From contig JASSKH010000006.1 of assembly GCA_031763025.1 (NCBI GenBank), positions 3,328,958 through 3,392,957 on the forward strand: a DNA stretch of 64,000 bases. The letters are read 5' to 3'. The notes under the pieces were generated by a model that was given only the letters and a program-made list of their open reading frames with translations, searched no databases and was not told the DNA's origin. This DNA comes from Macrocystis pyrifera. Taxonomy: Eukaryota; Sar; Phaeophyceae; Laminariales; Laminariaceae. Positions 32,699 through 44,392 of the stretch are shown here, piece after piece. The translations under genes were made by a program, and so were the position numbers. Positions within the stretch are counted from its first letter, which is position 1. Every line of letters begins with the position of its first letter.

Positions 32699-34475
32699 TC
32701 AAGGCGGCGGTACGTCGGAGTCGAGTCGGCAAGGCACAGCTGCGCTCCCCACGTCATAGTGGCCAGGACTTCGGTAAGGCGGAGGCATGATGGGTCCTTG
32801 TCTAGTCGCCTCGATTATCTTCGCGCGTTCTTGGCTTGCGCGCTCATGGTAGCTAGCACTACGGTATGGTGTCGTTTGTGCCTGGGGAACAGGCAAGGTC
32901 ATAGACTTTCGAAGGTAGACATACATATGCTGGAAACCATGATACCAGTCATAGTCGAAATCGTCGCAAGACGTGGTACTCCCCCCGAGTATGCAATCGT
33001 ACTTCAACCACCGCCCTCTCGAACGCAACTGGGTCACGAAATGGTTCGGAAGGGAGTAGATGACAGCTACGAGGCAGTACTCAACGCCTATCATCAAAAT
33101 GGGTGACGGTGCTGGCGGCTCTCCGGCGTCCTCGTAGATGTCTACACGTGCAGACGCGAAGAAAACGCGATCTGGGGCGTTGTCCGCACTCCAAGGAAGA
33201 ATCGACCATGTGGATGTGCTGATGTGCCGGGCGCAGCTCTCGTCGCAGGGGGGGCACGGAGCAGGTCCAGGAAATGGGAAGTCGGAGGCGGCTCCGGTTA
33301 GGAACAAGGCATTGACTGCATCATGGAGTGACTGGGGCGGTCCGTGCAGAATCAAGACTGGTGCGGGATCTCGCCATCGTGCACATTGGGATGCGGTTAT
33401 CTCGATATGGCCATGGTCTTCGATATGGCAATCGGTAGTGTACAGTGCCAGTTGAATCCGAGAGCCGTCCGAGTGTACATGATACGAGCATGCCGTTCCA
33501 CGACGTCACCTGGCCACCCGATGTTGGGGTGGAGTTGATCATCAGGTCGAAGGGTGATCGCTTCGTATATGGAGCCTGGCCTTCCCATTACGGGTCCTGT
33601 GCCCGGTAGGCCGCTACTACCAAGGATCTTGTCACGTGCTTGAGCCAAAGAATCCTGCATTCCGCCAAAGAATGCGACGCATACCGAACGAAATGATACG
33701 ATACGTTTAGAAGACACATGAAAGCACAATGTAGTATTTATGTATATATGAGTACTTGCGGGCGCCGGTAAGTATTGGGGGGTATTATTACGACGAGATG
33801 TGGATAGCAGAACAAGCAAGAACTTACCAAGAGGGTGCATTGGAGAGGCTTGCCGTCGAACATACAGGCACGCACAGCCGCAAGAGTGGAGAAGAAGATG
33901 GCTCCAGCTTGTGTTGCCATGGTTGGGTTGGGGAGAGGGTGTCCTTCCCAAACAGCTATGGCGGAGGCAATGGCGGTGTTGAAGAAGCAATTGTTGTTCT
34001 CATTGGGCGGCAGAAAAGGTGAAGGGCGGATGGAGCCGGTGTCTGTTTGTCCGTCGTTGGTGTGGGATGTATAACTAGCCGGAGGACTTGTCGTGGCCGG
34101 TCGGAATGAAGAGGGATCATCCAAGAACAAGGCTAGTGTAGCCTTGTCGAGGCGTTCGAGTTCGAGGTAGTCGATCATAGCCGCTACATCGTCGTCCTGT
34201 GGATGGGTCAGATCGTCGAGAGTAACCGGCGATAGCAAGAAGAACTTGCTGGCATCGGTCGCTCGGGACAGAGCGACGTAGACAGCCGCGCTGTCCATAT
34301 AGCCGTCGACTGGCTTACGAATGTCGAGCACAAGTTTAGGGATGGTTTCGCCTTGTGCTCGATAGACTGAGGAAATAATACCAAGAGACAGAGGCACCTG
34401 CATTCTGTTGATGGCGAATTTCCGCTTGCCTTTACCAACGGAACTTCCTGTAAACCGGACAGCAGCCGATGACAC
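32699..34475 (-). pseudogene. PIF1/Helitron-type helicase C-terminus fused to USP-like protease domain
   Basis: Exon 34475-33828 begins with helicase motif V (ISSVYRAQGETI) and motif VI (AAVYVALSRATD), as in PIF1 and Helitron helicases. It continues into NENNNCFFNTAIASAIA, resembling the Cys box of ubiquitin-specific proteases. A GTAAGT donor (33827-33821) and a tgcag acceptor (AG 33656-33655) define an intron that keeps phase 0. Exon 2 (33654 to about 33505) gives DSLAQARDKILGSSG. The frame then shifts by one near 33505 and continues to 32699. That part contains EYCLVAVIYSLPNHFVTQL and RGRWLKYDC, like the USP His box (Y-L-A-V-x-H, W-x-x-YD). Upstream motifs I-IV of the helicase are missing; the frame upstream of 34475 is broken. 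It is likely the tail of a decayed Helitron-like or PIF1 gene. Confidence 0.6.
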
Positions 34476-34524
34476 CTCGAGGGAGCCCGTCCAGCTTTAG
34501 CCCAGCTCTGTCGGCGGCGTCGAT

Positions 34525-34790
34525 GTTTGGAAGGCTTGAACTATAGGTGGTACTTCATCTGCACATGTTTTGAAGGCTTGAGCTACAGAAGATAGCTCAT
34601 CTAGACACATTTTCCCAGGATAAGCTATAGGAGCTACATGAGTTACAGTAGCTCATCTGCGCCCGAGATGAGCTATAGGAGCTACATGAGCTACACATGT
34701 TTCCCCCGGCTTGAGCTATAGGCGGTAGCTCATCTGCACATGTTTTCGAAGCGTGAGCTATGCACAATATCTGAGCTAGCTCATGAGCTG
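34525..34790. repeat. AGCTCAT/GAGCTA-type degenerate repeats
   Basis: Repeated blocks such as tagctcatctgcacatgttt and gagctataggagctacatga recur every 60-80 bp. They border the broken 5' end of the helicase remnant, so the gene may have been truncated by this sequence. Confidence 0.65.
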
Positions 34791-35489
34791 GCGTGGGTGC
34801 GCAGAAAGTTGAGTATCGACCGATCGGTTGAACTCACAGCTGACGTACAGATCCGACCAACCAAACAGGGACACATTCGACACAAGGAAAAAACTGTTGT
34901 GAATCAACAGCCAAACCCTCTGGTCAAGAGTCACGAGCGACAGCGATAGATACAACGGTAGGTCGGTCTACAGCAGTCTACACCAGCTGCACATCTGCAC
35001 CCACCACTTTTTTGAAGGCATGCTTCAACCTGGACTGCTGTGTTGTTATTGTTAGGCTTCTCGCTGCTCGTGCCGAGGTAGCTGCTCGAATCTAGCGCTT
35101 TAGACTAGACCACAAAAGGACAAAGGCTACTGCGAGCGATTTTGCTTTCGTATCTTGCTCAGCCGCGGTTCGTGGCCGCGTCAGTCTCAGCCTTGGCATG
35201 TGTTCGGTACGTAAGATCGCCTGACTTGCTGACCGGAGTATCCAACGGTTTGTATGCTTGTATGGGGTTGGACGACGCGGGTACAAGGGGATAGTTACTT
35301 ATCGTCCCCTGAGTTGATTTCTTAAACGTGACTCACGAGTTGCGTTTACTGCTTGCCCGTTCCACCGGTCAAAAAGAAAAAAAAACGAACAGCAGAGCTT
35401 CCCTCTTAGCCTTGTACGCCGCCCGCCCGTCTCGCGACCACCTCATCATCGATTGGGTCCGGATAAAGTTTTCCTCCCTCTCTGCCACA
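34791..35489. other. No recognisable gene
   Basis: No domain or long frame was recognised. A pyrimidine-rich stretch (35390-35480) precedes the small ORF at 35490. Confidence 0.35.
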
Positions 35490-35591
35490 ATGAGCGTCGT
35501 CGCCCGCCTCGCGTCAAGCCCGGTGCTCACCGTGGCCCTGCTTCGCCACTTCGACAAAGTTGGTGCTCAAACTGCATTGAAGTCTCTTTGA
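35490..35591 (+). CDS. Possible 33-residue ORF or first exon with mitochondrial-type leader
   Basis: ATG 35490 opens a 33-codon frame (MSVVARLASSPVLTVALLRH and on) ending TGA 35589-35591. The N-terminus is Arg/Ser/Leu-rich with no acidic residues for 20 positions, as in mitochondrial presequences. It follows a pyrimidine-rich, locally GC-richer leader. It may be a tiny protein, an exon cut short, or chance. Confidence 0.2.
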   Translation: MSVVARLASSPVLTVALLRHFDKVGAQTALKSL

Positions 35592-36017
35592 CGTTTAGTT
35601 CGGTCGCAAAAATAAGCACCGCTTGAATACTATTTCGCATATCAAAACGACCCTTATATCTCGTATATGGTGCAAGCGGAGCCTCACAAGGAGGCCAGAC
35701 AGATACCATTTGTGCTTCCTGCGTGTCTCGAGACACATGCTACGCCTAACCATGCAAACGGCGAAGGCGCTACTTGCAACACCCCCTTTGCCTGCTAGCA
35801 CCCGCTGACACCCGCGGCGGCGCCGGGCTCGCCCGCGGTACCGTGTTCTGACTACACGCACGCGCACGAAACAAAACAAAATGGTTTCAGATTATGTAAG
35901 CAACGCTTGACTCGTACGTGGTATGTTCGTATGAAAATGAGTACGAGAAGGCGCTTCTATTGACGCACGCAGTGTTTGTTCGAAAATATAAGCTGTACCG
36001 GGACATTGTTTGTTTGC

Positions 36018-36303
36018 CATAAAACGGTATACCTTGACAGAAAATGTCATATGACTTGGGTTTGGTGTGCCCTGATCACCTCGTTTTACTTTTCGTACCG
36101 TAAACTGGCAAAAATACGATGGTGTACCGTTTTTTGGCATTTTTGCAAGTGAGACGGACGGACATGGATGTTTCGCCAAAAAACGGTATACCTTGACATA
36201 AAATGCCACCTTACTTGGGTTATGTGTACCCTGATGGCCTGGTTAGAGTTTTTCGTACCGTAAAATGGCAAAAAGCGCTGGTGTACCGTTTTTTGTCATT
36301 TTG
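36018..36303. repeat. Two tandem foldback units, period about 159 bp
   Basis: Each unit starts with aaaacggtataccttgaca (36021, 36180) and ends with the inverse tgtaccgttttttg (near 36125, 36283). Each unit can fold as a hairpin. A MITE tandem-duplicated or inserted beside itself would give this. Confidence 0.75.
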
Positions 36304-36310
36304 TCCGCTA

Positions 36311-36773
36311 GACCAACTATTATGGGAAATTATTTCTGAGCTCTCAGAACTGGGGTTTTAAGCTGAATATACGCGTTTTACTTGGCGGGAAAGCCAGAAA
36401 CACCGATAGACTCCTCAAAATGCTCCCCGTAGTTTTTTGCGAGCTTTCAGGAACAATTTCCCGTTTCTCCAGAGTCCAAATTTGAATTTTGGTCAGAAAT
36501 AAGGCTGTTGGTCAGAACTGGGGCCAGAAATAGTGGATCTTCGAGGATGTTTGAAGAAAAATCACTATGTCCTCAGAACTGGAAATATGGACGAACAGTC
36601 CTACGACGACTCCGGAGAAATGGAAAAGTGCTCGAGAAAGCTCTCGGAAAAGTAAGGGGAGCATCCTGAGGAGTCTACCGGTGTTTTTGACAGTCCCGTT
36701 GAGTAAATCGCGGGTTTTCGGCAAAAAAAGCCAGTTCTGAGACCCCCTCAAAAATTTCCCATAATAGTTGGTC
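36311..36773. mobile_element. Foldback element with 21 bp perfect terminal inverted repeats
   Basis: gaccaactattatgggaaatt (36311-36331) is exactly inverted at 36753-36773. Inner arms also pair, for example actcctcaaaatgctcccc near 36411 with ggggagcatcctgaggagt near 36657. The whole 463 bp is therefore an imperfect hairpin. No ORF. Confidence 0.8.
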
Positions 36774-37278
36774 TTAGGACAGGAAATTAATTTTGCTTCT
36801 AGATTACCCTAGGGTAAACCCTAGGGAAAACAAAACTTTGAGCGGCTGCGTTTTTTCGTTTCCTCAGTTAAGGGGGATATAAATAGTCAGTCGCAACTAT
36901 TGCCTCGTAATAAGGCGAAAAAACGCGCTACGTAACTATCGCCTCATAAGGCACAAAAAAGTACTACGTACCCCTGTCGTAGTAGTCACATATGTCATCG
37001 CTGCACTGAATGAACCCTGCTGGTGAGCATTCACTTCGCGATGTAAAAGGTTGGCGCCTTCCGCGACATGCTGATGCTGCCACGACATACATACCACTTA
37101 ATGGTTTCCGTGCGTGCCCCCCGTGACACGGAATGGCCATATTATTGTGGTTGGTGGTTTCCCCTCGGCTAGGGACCTCCTCCGGTGGTCAGAATTATGT
37201 TGGCATAGAAACGGCTACCCCAACTATCGTATATAGCACGCGTTACGCGTTTGTTCGGCCTGAATAGTCGGCAGTGGG
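36774..37278. other. No recognisable gene
   Basis: Short direct echoes (actattgcctcgtaa and actatcgcctcataa near 36896 and 36936) are present. Nothing coding. Confidence 0.4.
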
Positions 37279-37280
37279 TA

Positions 37281-37440
37281 CTCAGAGTGTTTTTCGTGCG
37301 CGAGCATCCGCGGACATCAAGCCCCATCTTCTCACGAGCTTTGCAGTAGTCGGCAAGTAGTGGGTCGGGCGCTCTGAGTGTTTTTCGTGTGCGAGCATCC
37401 GCGGACGTCAAACCCCATCTTCTTCTTAGGCTTTGCGCGT
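37281..37440. repeat. 91 bp tandem duplication (2 units)
   Basis: ctcagagtgtttttcgtgcg at 37281 recurs at 37372 as ctctgagtgtttttcgtgtg. The following gagcatccgcggac and cccatcttct are also shared. Confidence 0.8.
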
Positions 37441-39070
37441 GTGATGGGAAGGCTGAGGTGGTTGGGTCTCGATGTCTGCCTTCCTGACACAAATTACATG
37501 TAGGACGGCAGTGATGCACCATGTTACAGATTTTTCTGAGGCTCTTCACTTGACGGGGAGGGTTGTGTTTTTTAGTTTAGTTACACAAAAACGAGCTTCA
37601 CAAATAACAACTGTACGCTCACCTCGATGAGCAATCCCGCGACCCAAGGTCTACAACGATTCACTACCGTAGAACCAAACGATGCTGGGAATTTCCTCTG
37701 TTTGCACAATGGTTGAGAAGCCCCCCGTCGGTCAGAAACGTTGTGCAACCGACCGAGACGTGTGCTACCGGCAGGAGTTCGGCACCCGCAGCAATTTTTG
37801 GGAGGCTCTCCATTTGAGGGGCTCCATACTATCACTAAGTCGCCAAAAAACTGGCTTTGAGGAGCAAAAATAAAGAACTGCTCGCGTTTGGGTGGTGTCA
37901 AAGAGTGAGACCCCTTCAGGGGTGGTGCCTTGTATGACTCCGAAGACACATCTTTCGCGCGACCCGATCAACAGTTATATGCGCTGGTCCTATAACAAAC
38001 GAAATACAGCAACGAAGGCATCATACTCACCGGCAGTAGTTGCTCACTGTAGGAGCTGAACCGGTCAGAAAGCATTGCCTCGGAAGGTAAAACGAGTGCA
38101 ACCCCTACCGTGCGATGAGTCCGAACCAGTGCTACACTTTATTGTTGTCCGTACCGTTCAGTTTCAGTTTTGACCCACCAATCCCTTCGACTTCTAGTCT
38201 CGTTGCTGGTATACTTCCGCCGACAAAGCGCGCGTGGCATGGACGATTCGAGCACAGCGATGCATCCTGCTGTACATACAACCTGTAGTGTAAAAAAAAA
38301 AAGGGAAACAAAAAAAAACGACTATCGTCTAACGCGGTCACGCAGTTTCACCCCCGGCAAAAAAAGAATAGGCAGAAATTCTACGTACTGCTGTGAAGCG
38401 AGACGTCACCTTGGCCGATGCTAAATGCGAAACGCACCATAACACAACAGGATTGCGATGGGCCCATCAGGTTGATCGGTCGAGGAAAAACGTACCAGGT
38501 ACAACCCTTTAATCCCTTCGGCAGTGACTGTACCCAATTCCCCTCGTGTCCCGTAAAATACAACCCCCCCGACGCCTCCCTACGATTTATCTGAAACCCC
38601 TTGCCCCTTACTGGAGCCTGTCGCACGAACCGATACATATGGTTGAGATGCGACCTGTTTCCCTTTCACCGTCTCCCCCTGTTGCCCACCCGACCCCCCT
38701 CCCCTACGCCACACCCGCCACAATTCCAGTACCCTCTCAGATCCGCCCTCTTTCTCTGGGGACTGGCCTTCTACACCCTACGACTGTTTTAGTTGTTGTT
38801 TTGAACCTAAGTGAATGCCCACGCCCGGCCCGCGGTCTCATCGCGACGGTGGCAAAGCAAACTCGCGCGGTAGGTATTGACGCCGTTCTATGATGGAGGT
38901 AAAGCACATTTCCGCCAAATGTTTTCTGAATGACGGGCTTCCTCAACCCGAAATCGTCGGAAGAGCCAATCTTGTTTCGAAAAAAAGACTGTTTCGACAC
39001 TCGGGCCATGGGATTTTCATCGGGATGCAATTTGCTTTTTTTTTGTTAAGCCGGTTTTCGGGTGGCTTAC
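37441..39070. other. No recognisable gene
   Basis: Low-complexity A-runs lie near 38290-38320. All frames are short and without recognisable domains. Confidence 0.4.
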
Positions 39071-39183
39071 TATTACGGGGGACCATACCATAGTAAATAG
39101 GACCAAACATTGTTAGAAAAAATAGGAAAATATATAGGTTTTTACGTATACCATAGGTCCTATTAACTATTGACCCCCGTAAT
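39071..39183. mobile_element. MITE, ATTACGGGGG family
   Basis: tattacgggggaccatacc to ctattgacccccgtaat, with the family interior aaaatatataggtttttacg. Confidence 0.85.
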
Positions 39184-39404
39184 GATAGTATGGAGCTCCT
39201 CGAGCGAGGAGACTCAGAAAAGAAAAATGGTGCACCTCTACTGTAGCATGCGTCCATTCTCAACTTTTGGGCTATGACTTTGTTTCGTGTTGCGTGGTGT
39301 CGAATAGACACCAAGGTTGTATACGATTGTTTGCAGTTTCGAACCTGTGGAGGAGGCATTCCCGCCCAAAAGACGTCTCCTCTCGCACTTCAAACGTTGC
39401 GATG

Positions 39405-39835
39405 GCTCAGCCCCAGCCCGCACAAGTAGACCCTCCGCGAAGGGGTGGTTTGGACGGTAACCACGCATCACCCGTGTTCAATCCCAGCTCCGGCTCCAGT
39501 ACAAGTCTCAGCCTAAGCCCCGGGCCCAGCCCTAGCCAATGCCCCAGTCCTCTGCCCCCAAACCCGACCTGAAGCGTCAGCTTCAGCCCCAGCCCCGATG
39601 CAAGCCCCAGCTCCAGCCACAGCCACGGCCGTAGCCCGAGCCTCAGCGCCAGGCCGGACCCAGGCGCTAGCTCCATTCCGAGACACAGCCCCAGTCCAAG
39701 CCACAGGTAGATCTCCGGCCCGCGCCCGAGACCCGGCCCCGACCCCAGCTACAGTCTACCAGGTAAGCCGCAGTCCCAGCCCTAGCTCCAGCCTTAGCCC
39801 CACAGTAGGCCCAGCCCAGACCTGAGCCCCAGGTC
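39405..39835. repeat. Degenerate CCCAGC/AGCCCC simple-sequence array
   Basis: Same kind of degenerate 6-mer array as 11338-11665, here about 430 bp. Frames give Ala/Pro/Ser or Leu/Gly low-complexity peptides. Confidence 0.7.
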
Positions 39836-40871
39836 CAATCCTGCCAGCAGCTGTAAACTCGACCAGTGGTTCAAGACCCTCGTCTCCGCAAATGACACTC
39901 CGGGATATCTGGAAACTAGCTGAATACTCTCTTAACGTCTGAGCTCTTGAGTCGTGAAGCACGACAACACCGAACGCCCTCTCTCAGCGTCCTCCTGGAG
40001 TACTCGGAAATGAGGTGTTAGGAGCCTGTCGACCATGCTCCTCGGGCCATGCTCCCGGGCGTTGAGCTGGATGAGTTTATGTGCTGACGCACTGGGCAAA
40101 GAAAAAAAACAAAACGGTCAACACAATGTGGAAAGAGAAAGGGAGGGAGCCTGTGAACATTCCATACTGGTTGGGGCAATATATATATCGAAGAGAACAA
40201 ACTGTTTCTACCTTGTGATACCTGGTGCCCCATATCTCGGCTAAAGACTGGTACTATGGTAGACGTTAGGTACCCAACACCTGGTAATCGCTGCCGCGTT
40301 TAGGCCACACTCGGGAGAGTGACTCAATACCCCCAACGAATGGGCCTCATCTTATTTGTGTTGGTGCAGCGAAGCAAGCAATACCCTGTCGGTGCCTATC
40401 ATCACACCACCAAAAAATAAAAAAAAGCTTCAACTCTGCTAAAGAAATACCAGTAGAGTGGTAGTCGCTCGGCGCAGTGGCTCTGAAGCAGCTGAACTAC
40501 ATGGACGTATAAGTGAACCCCCAGCAGCAGCAAGAGTCGAGACCAAAAAAAAGAAGCAATCGCCGTCAAAACTTTCCGGCCCAAGGAGGTAGAACAACAG
40601 CCCCGGGTTCCTGATACAGGAAAAAAAAAAAAAACATCAGAGTCAGAGGACACGGCGGCAGTTTTCTATCTGTCTTATGCTGCTGTATTGTTGCTGCTGC
40701 TGCTGCTGCAGGTGTTTTGTCGATGTTGACCCTGATGACGAAGTTGACGGTGTGGCCTCCTACTACACCACGAGCGCTCGGCAGGGCGTGTTACATACTT
40801 CGGTCCTTGCAAACACCGGTGCGGCATGTGAGGGGAGTTGGCGTTTGCCATACCGATACTTACATTTTGTG

Positions 40872-40979
40872 TATTACGGGGGTTCATAGTTAATAGGACC
40901 TATGGTATACATAAAAACCTATATATTTACCTATTTTACTAACAAAATTTGGTCCCATTAACTATGGACCCCCCTAATA
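40872..40979. mobile_element. MITE, ATTACGGGGG family (inverted orientation)
   Basis: tattacgggggttcatag to ctatggacccccctaata. The interior is the reverse orientation (cataaaaacctatatattt before aacaaaatttgg) relative to 39071. Confidence 0.85.
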
Positions 40980-41069
40980 AACAACAAATCGTCAGGGTTA
41001 GGAAAATTGTTCAACAGATGAGGACAGGGAGGACGAAAATAATGATAAAAAAAAACAGGAATACGTGAG

Positions 41070-41627
41070 TTGATGCGGTGGCTTATTGGCCGCCCACGGC
41101 ATTGGCCGCGCCGGGTTCTGTCGGCAAAAATGCCCTTGACCGCCGAAACTATTGCCAGCATAACGGGCCAGGCCGCTCTCGGGACTTGGCGAGCCTATCT
41201 GTGCAGAAAAATTATTAAAGCGGTGGGTGTGAAAAAACACGAGAAAGAAGGCATGCAGCTTTCGGCCAATGACGACTTTCCTCCCACTCATCATGCCCGG
41301 CGGTCAAATTTCAAACTACAGCAGTGGTATGCCCCCACCGGGTGTCTTCCTTCCGTTGAGACGGTAGGACTTCACTTCGGGAAAACCTGCGCACCTGTCG
41401 CACAGTCACCTTCTCCTCCTCCTCCTCCTCCTCCTCCTCCTCCTCCTCCTCCTCCTCCTCTTCCTCCTCCCCCTCCTCTTCTTTGCCCAGACTGCTCAGA
41501 TCGTTCTGTCCGTCGGCCACGAGTCAAGCCGCTGAAGAAGCTCTCCGATCTGTTCGTATTGCCGATAGTCCGCATTCCAACCACGACCGCTGGCGGCCGG
41601 CAGGAGAAGGCCCTCTTTGTCTCGTGA
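41070..41627 (+). CDS. Unrecognised ORF containing a polyproline microsatellite
   Basis: 186 codons including the stop. The N-terminal 100 residues have ordinary composition (AKMPLTAETIASITGQAALG, TWRAYLCRKIIKAVG). A (CTC)n run at 41408-41460 then encodes about 15-20 prolines. No family was recognised and no splice context was evident. It may be a remnant exon or chance. Confidence 0.2.
   Translation: MMRWLIGRPRHWPRRVLSAKMPLTAETIASITGQAALGTWRAYLCRKIIKAVGVKKHEKEGMQLSANDDFPPTHHARRSNFKLQQWYAPTGCLPSVETVGLHFGKTCAPVAQSPSPPPPPPPPPPPPPPPLPPPPPLLCPDCSDRSVRRPRVKPLKKLSDLFVLPIVRIPTTTAGGRQEKALFVS
41408..41480. repeat. CTC/GAG trinucleotide microsatellite
   Basis: (CTC)n of about 18 units followed by imperfect CTC/CCC units. 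A poly-G run lies nearby at 41646-41670. Confidence 0.9.
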
Positions 41628-41671
41628 CTGTGAAAAATAGTGCACGGGGGGGGGGGGGGGGGGGGGGGGGG

Positions 41672-43622
41672 AGTTGCACACGAGGTAAGTTACACCTCAA
41701 GGGAGCTCGGCGTTAAAAGCATAACAATACAGATCGGCAGAGCCGACTGACTGCCCACTAGATTCGGTGTCTCTCGATTGTTATTTCAGAAATTTGCGTC
41801 CATCGCTAGCTGGTACGCGTCGCTTTTCCATGATCTCAGGTTATGCCCCAGCGCTTTACGTGATATTTTCTTCGTTTGGTTGGTGATAAGGCCTGTTTTG
41901 GGCGCTGTGAGCCAGGATGGAATACCTCGGCGAACATACTGTGCTTGTCAGACTGCCTCTCAAGGAGCTGCTAACCGCTAACCCAGGCAAACCATGCCAA
42001 CCACGCATCACATGCACATGATACGCGAAAAACTTCCCAGCTGCGCTCATCCCGCGTCCTGAGGTGGCGGCTCGGTCGGCCCGCGCCGGGCAGTAACTGG
42101 GTGCCAGCTCGCGCAAAAAATTACCCGCCGCCTGGATTACGAAGCATGCACCTTCTTTTCGTCTCATGTTGCGGTCTGGATGTACCCCGGACTGGCCCAG
42201 AAAAAACACCGGCGGGCGACGGTTCTCGTTCGTGGTTGTAGTGGCACGCCAAAACAGATGACGTCCCACATCCACAAGGCGAATGGCCCAGACCCGCCTA
42301 GGCGTGATCAGCATGCCACACCGGACGGTCTGAATAAACTCCACGGCTACGCATCAGGGATGTCAGTTGCCGATGGTCGGTAATTTTGCGGCACGAAACA
42401 TAAATATCTCAGGTATTTCTTTGTCTGCCCCATCCCCTGGTAAAAAACGCCTATACATCTACTGTATTGGAAACCCCTGAATTTTAGAAAATCACGACAG
42501 CGCACCACGCAAAGCACACACAGCACATGCAGCACAGAAAAGTACACAGAGCATGGCTGCAGAGTCGGTCTCCCCATGGGCGACGCTGGGTACGTCAGCC
42601 TCGCTTCATACTCTCGTGTACTTGGTATTATAGCAAGATTATACCATTACTACTGCAATAGAGTACAATAAAAGGAGTAAGTTTTCTTTGTTTCTCATGC
42701 GTTTTTACCCCGGGCAGCAACCATTCTTTGATTTTCAGGCGTTTTTACCCCGGGGACGGCTCGTATCCACTCTCCCCCCCGGGGACGTATTCGAAACCCC
42801 TAGTTTTAGAGGAGACTTGCGGTAGATAACATACTCAGCCACAGGTAACCGCCGCCCCTGCTAAAAAATGCCATGGCTACGGCACGCCACGATGAGACCA
42901 GGTCGTGTGTGGTTCCCATCTTCTTGCAGCCTCGTGGGCTGCAAACAACGCAAGACACGGACACCGCAATATCCTTTGTGTTCTCCCTCTCCCCCTAACC
43001 TGAATGTTTTTTTTTTCAGTAAAAACGTTGTCCCCGGGGGAACAAAAGAAGTAAAAATAGGAGGGGAAAACGTCAAAAAAAAAAGAAGCAAAAAAAAAAA
43101 AAAAAGAACCCCGGCGAGAGACAAACCCGGGGGTGATCTTCCGCAAAAAAAAACAAAAACAGAGTTGTAAATCTTCCTGTGCCACTTCGATTCGCCGCTG
43201 GATTTTGAGTCAACCTTTTTTAGTGCAGCACCCTCGTTTTTGGGTGGTGTGTCCCCGTAGCAGAAGCGACTGCAGTCAGTCCCTAACAGGGCTACACAAC
43301 ACAGCAACAAACACCAACAGCAACAACAACAACAACAACAACAACGAAAACAACGACAAAAACATCGACAGCAAACGACAACAAACGACAACAAAAACGT
43401 ACAACACAACAACAAACAATACAACAAACAACAACATACAACACAACAACAAACAGCACCAGCAAATAACAACAAGACAACAAGAGATAGTGGGGAAGGA
43501 ATGGAATACCGCAGATTTTCCTTTTATGCTATCCCCCCGGGACGACAATGACTTCGTGCGTTGCCCCCTCGGGGACAAGCGATTGATATCGACTAACAAG
43601 TTGTCACCGGGGAAACGAAGGG
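41672..43622. other. No recognisable gene; low-complexity tracts
   Basis: Contains a direct echo of gcgtttttaccccggg (near 42700 and 42740), poly-A runs (43076-43105) and CAA-rich sequence (43310-43480). Long frames here are driven by the low complexity. Confidence 0.4.
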
Positions 43623-44037
43623 GTGGGGGGGGGGGGGGGGGGGGGGGGGTCTCGATAGGAGAGATGTACTCGATCTCATGCATGGCCGTAGCCGTATGGC
43701 CATAGATCCTCGCATCCTTACAGGACCGGGACGGAGCATGTCGGGTTTTCACCAACCAGGCCGACATTGCTTGCACCAAGCTCGAAGCATAACGTGAGGT
43801 GTCCGGCGAGTCGCATGAAGGGTGAGCTGCATCCTACTAAGAACCGGCTGTGAGGCGGACTTGGATATGGATGACAGCTTCAAATGAGTTAATTTAATTT
43901 CCGGTGTAGCCACTCCCAGAGCCAGCAATGGGAGTATTATGTAACTGCCTCTTGAGTGTCTTGCCACAAACACTACGTGATACGATTATTCCCCTTGTGC
44001 AGGGTAAAGGTTCTTTCCCTCGCACAATGATCAAACT
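43623..44037 (-). repeat. About 400 bp dispersed repeat, copy 2 (inverted)
   Basis: The complement matches 21758-22195 from the poly-C side (poly-G here at 43623-43649) to the gatcaaactcgac end. Shared peptide scraps (LSRMQLTLHATRRTP, AMHEIEYISPIE) show it is the same unit. Confidence 0.75.
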
Positions 44038-44392
44038 CGACCACCAGCTGTGACCGACCGCCAAAAAAAAAAAAAAAAATCGGTGCCCTGGCTATAGTGA
44101 GCGGCATGTTTTACAGTGTTGTTTGCCAACCGACGCCAACCTAACCTATACAATAGGGTTGGGAAGTGAGGGGGGGTTATTTGGTTGCCAAATACCGAAC
44201 AAGGTGGTTTCGGAAGGGTCTGGTCGAGAAAGAGCGTCCCGAAAATAGAACGTACTTGGTACGACCTTAGCACCCTCACCGTTGCCGAGAAAAAAACGAT
44301 CGCACTCCTGTGCGGACTCAAGGCTCTTCACGTCAATATCTGGTACCACTCTATCCTTCAGTATAAAAAAAAAAAAAAAAAAAAAAGCTGGC

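Noticed and set aside
41856..42344. Minus-strand 162-codon ORF
   Set aside because: No recognisable domain, overlapping frames in other phases, and no splice or composition support.
43133..43705. Asn-rich ORF
   Set aside because: Generated by CAA/AAC low-complexity sequence; the opposite strand is equally open and Cys/Val-rich.
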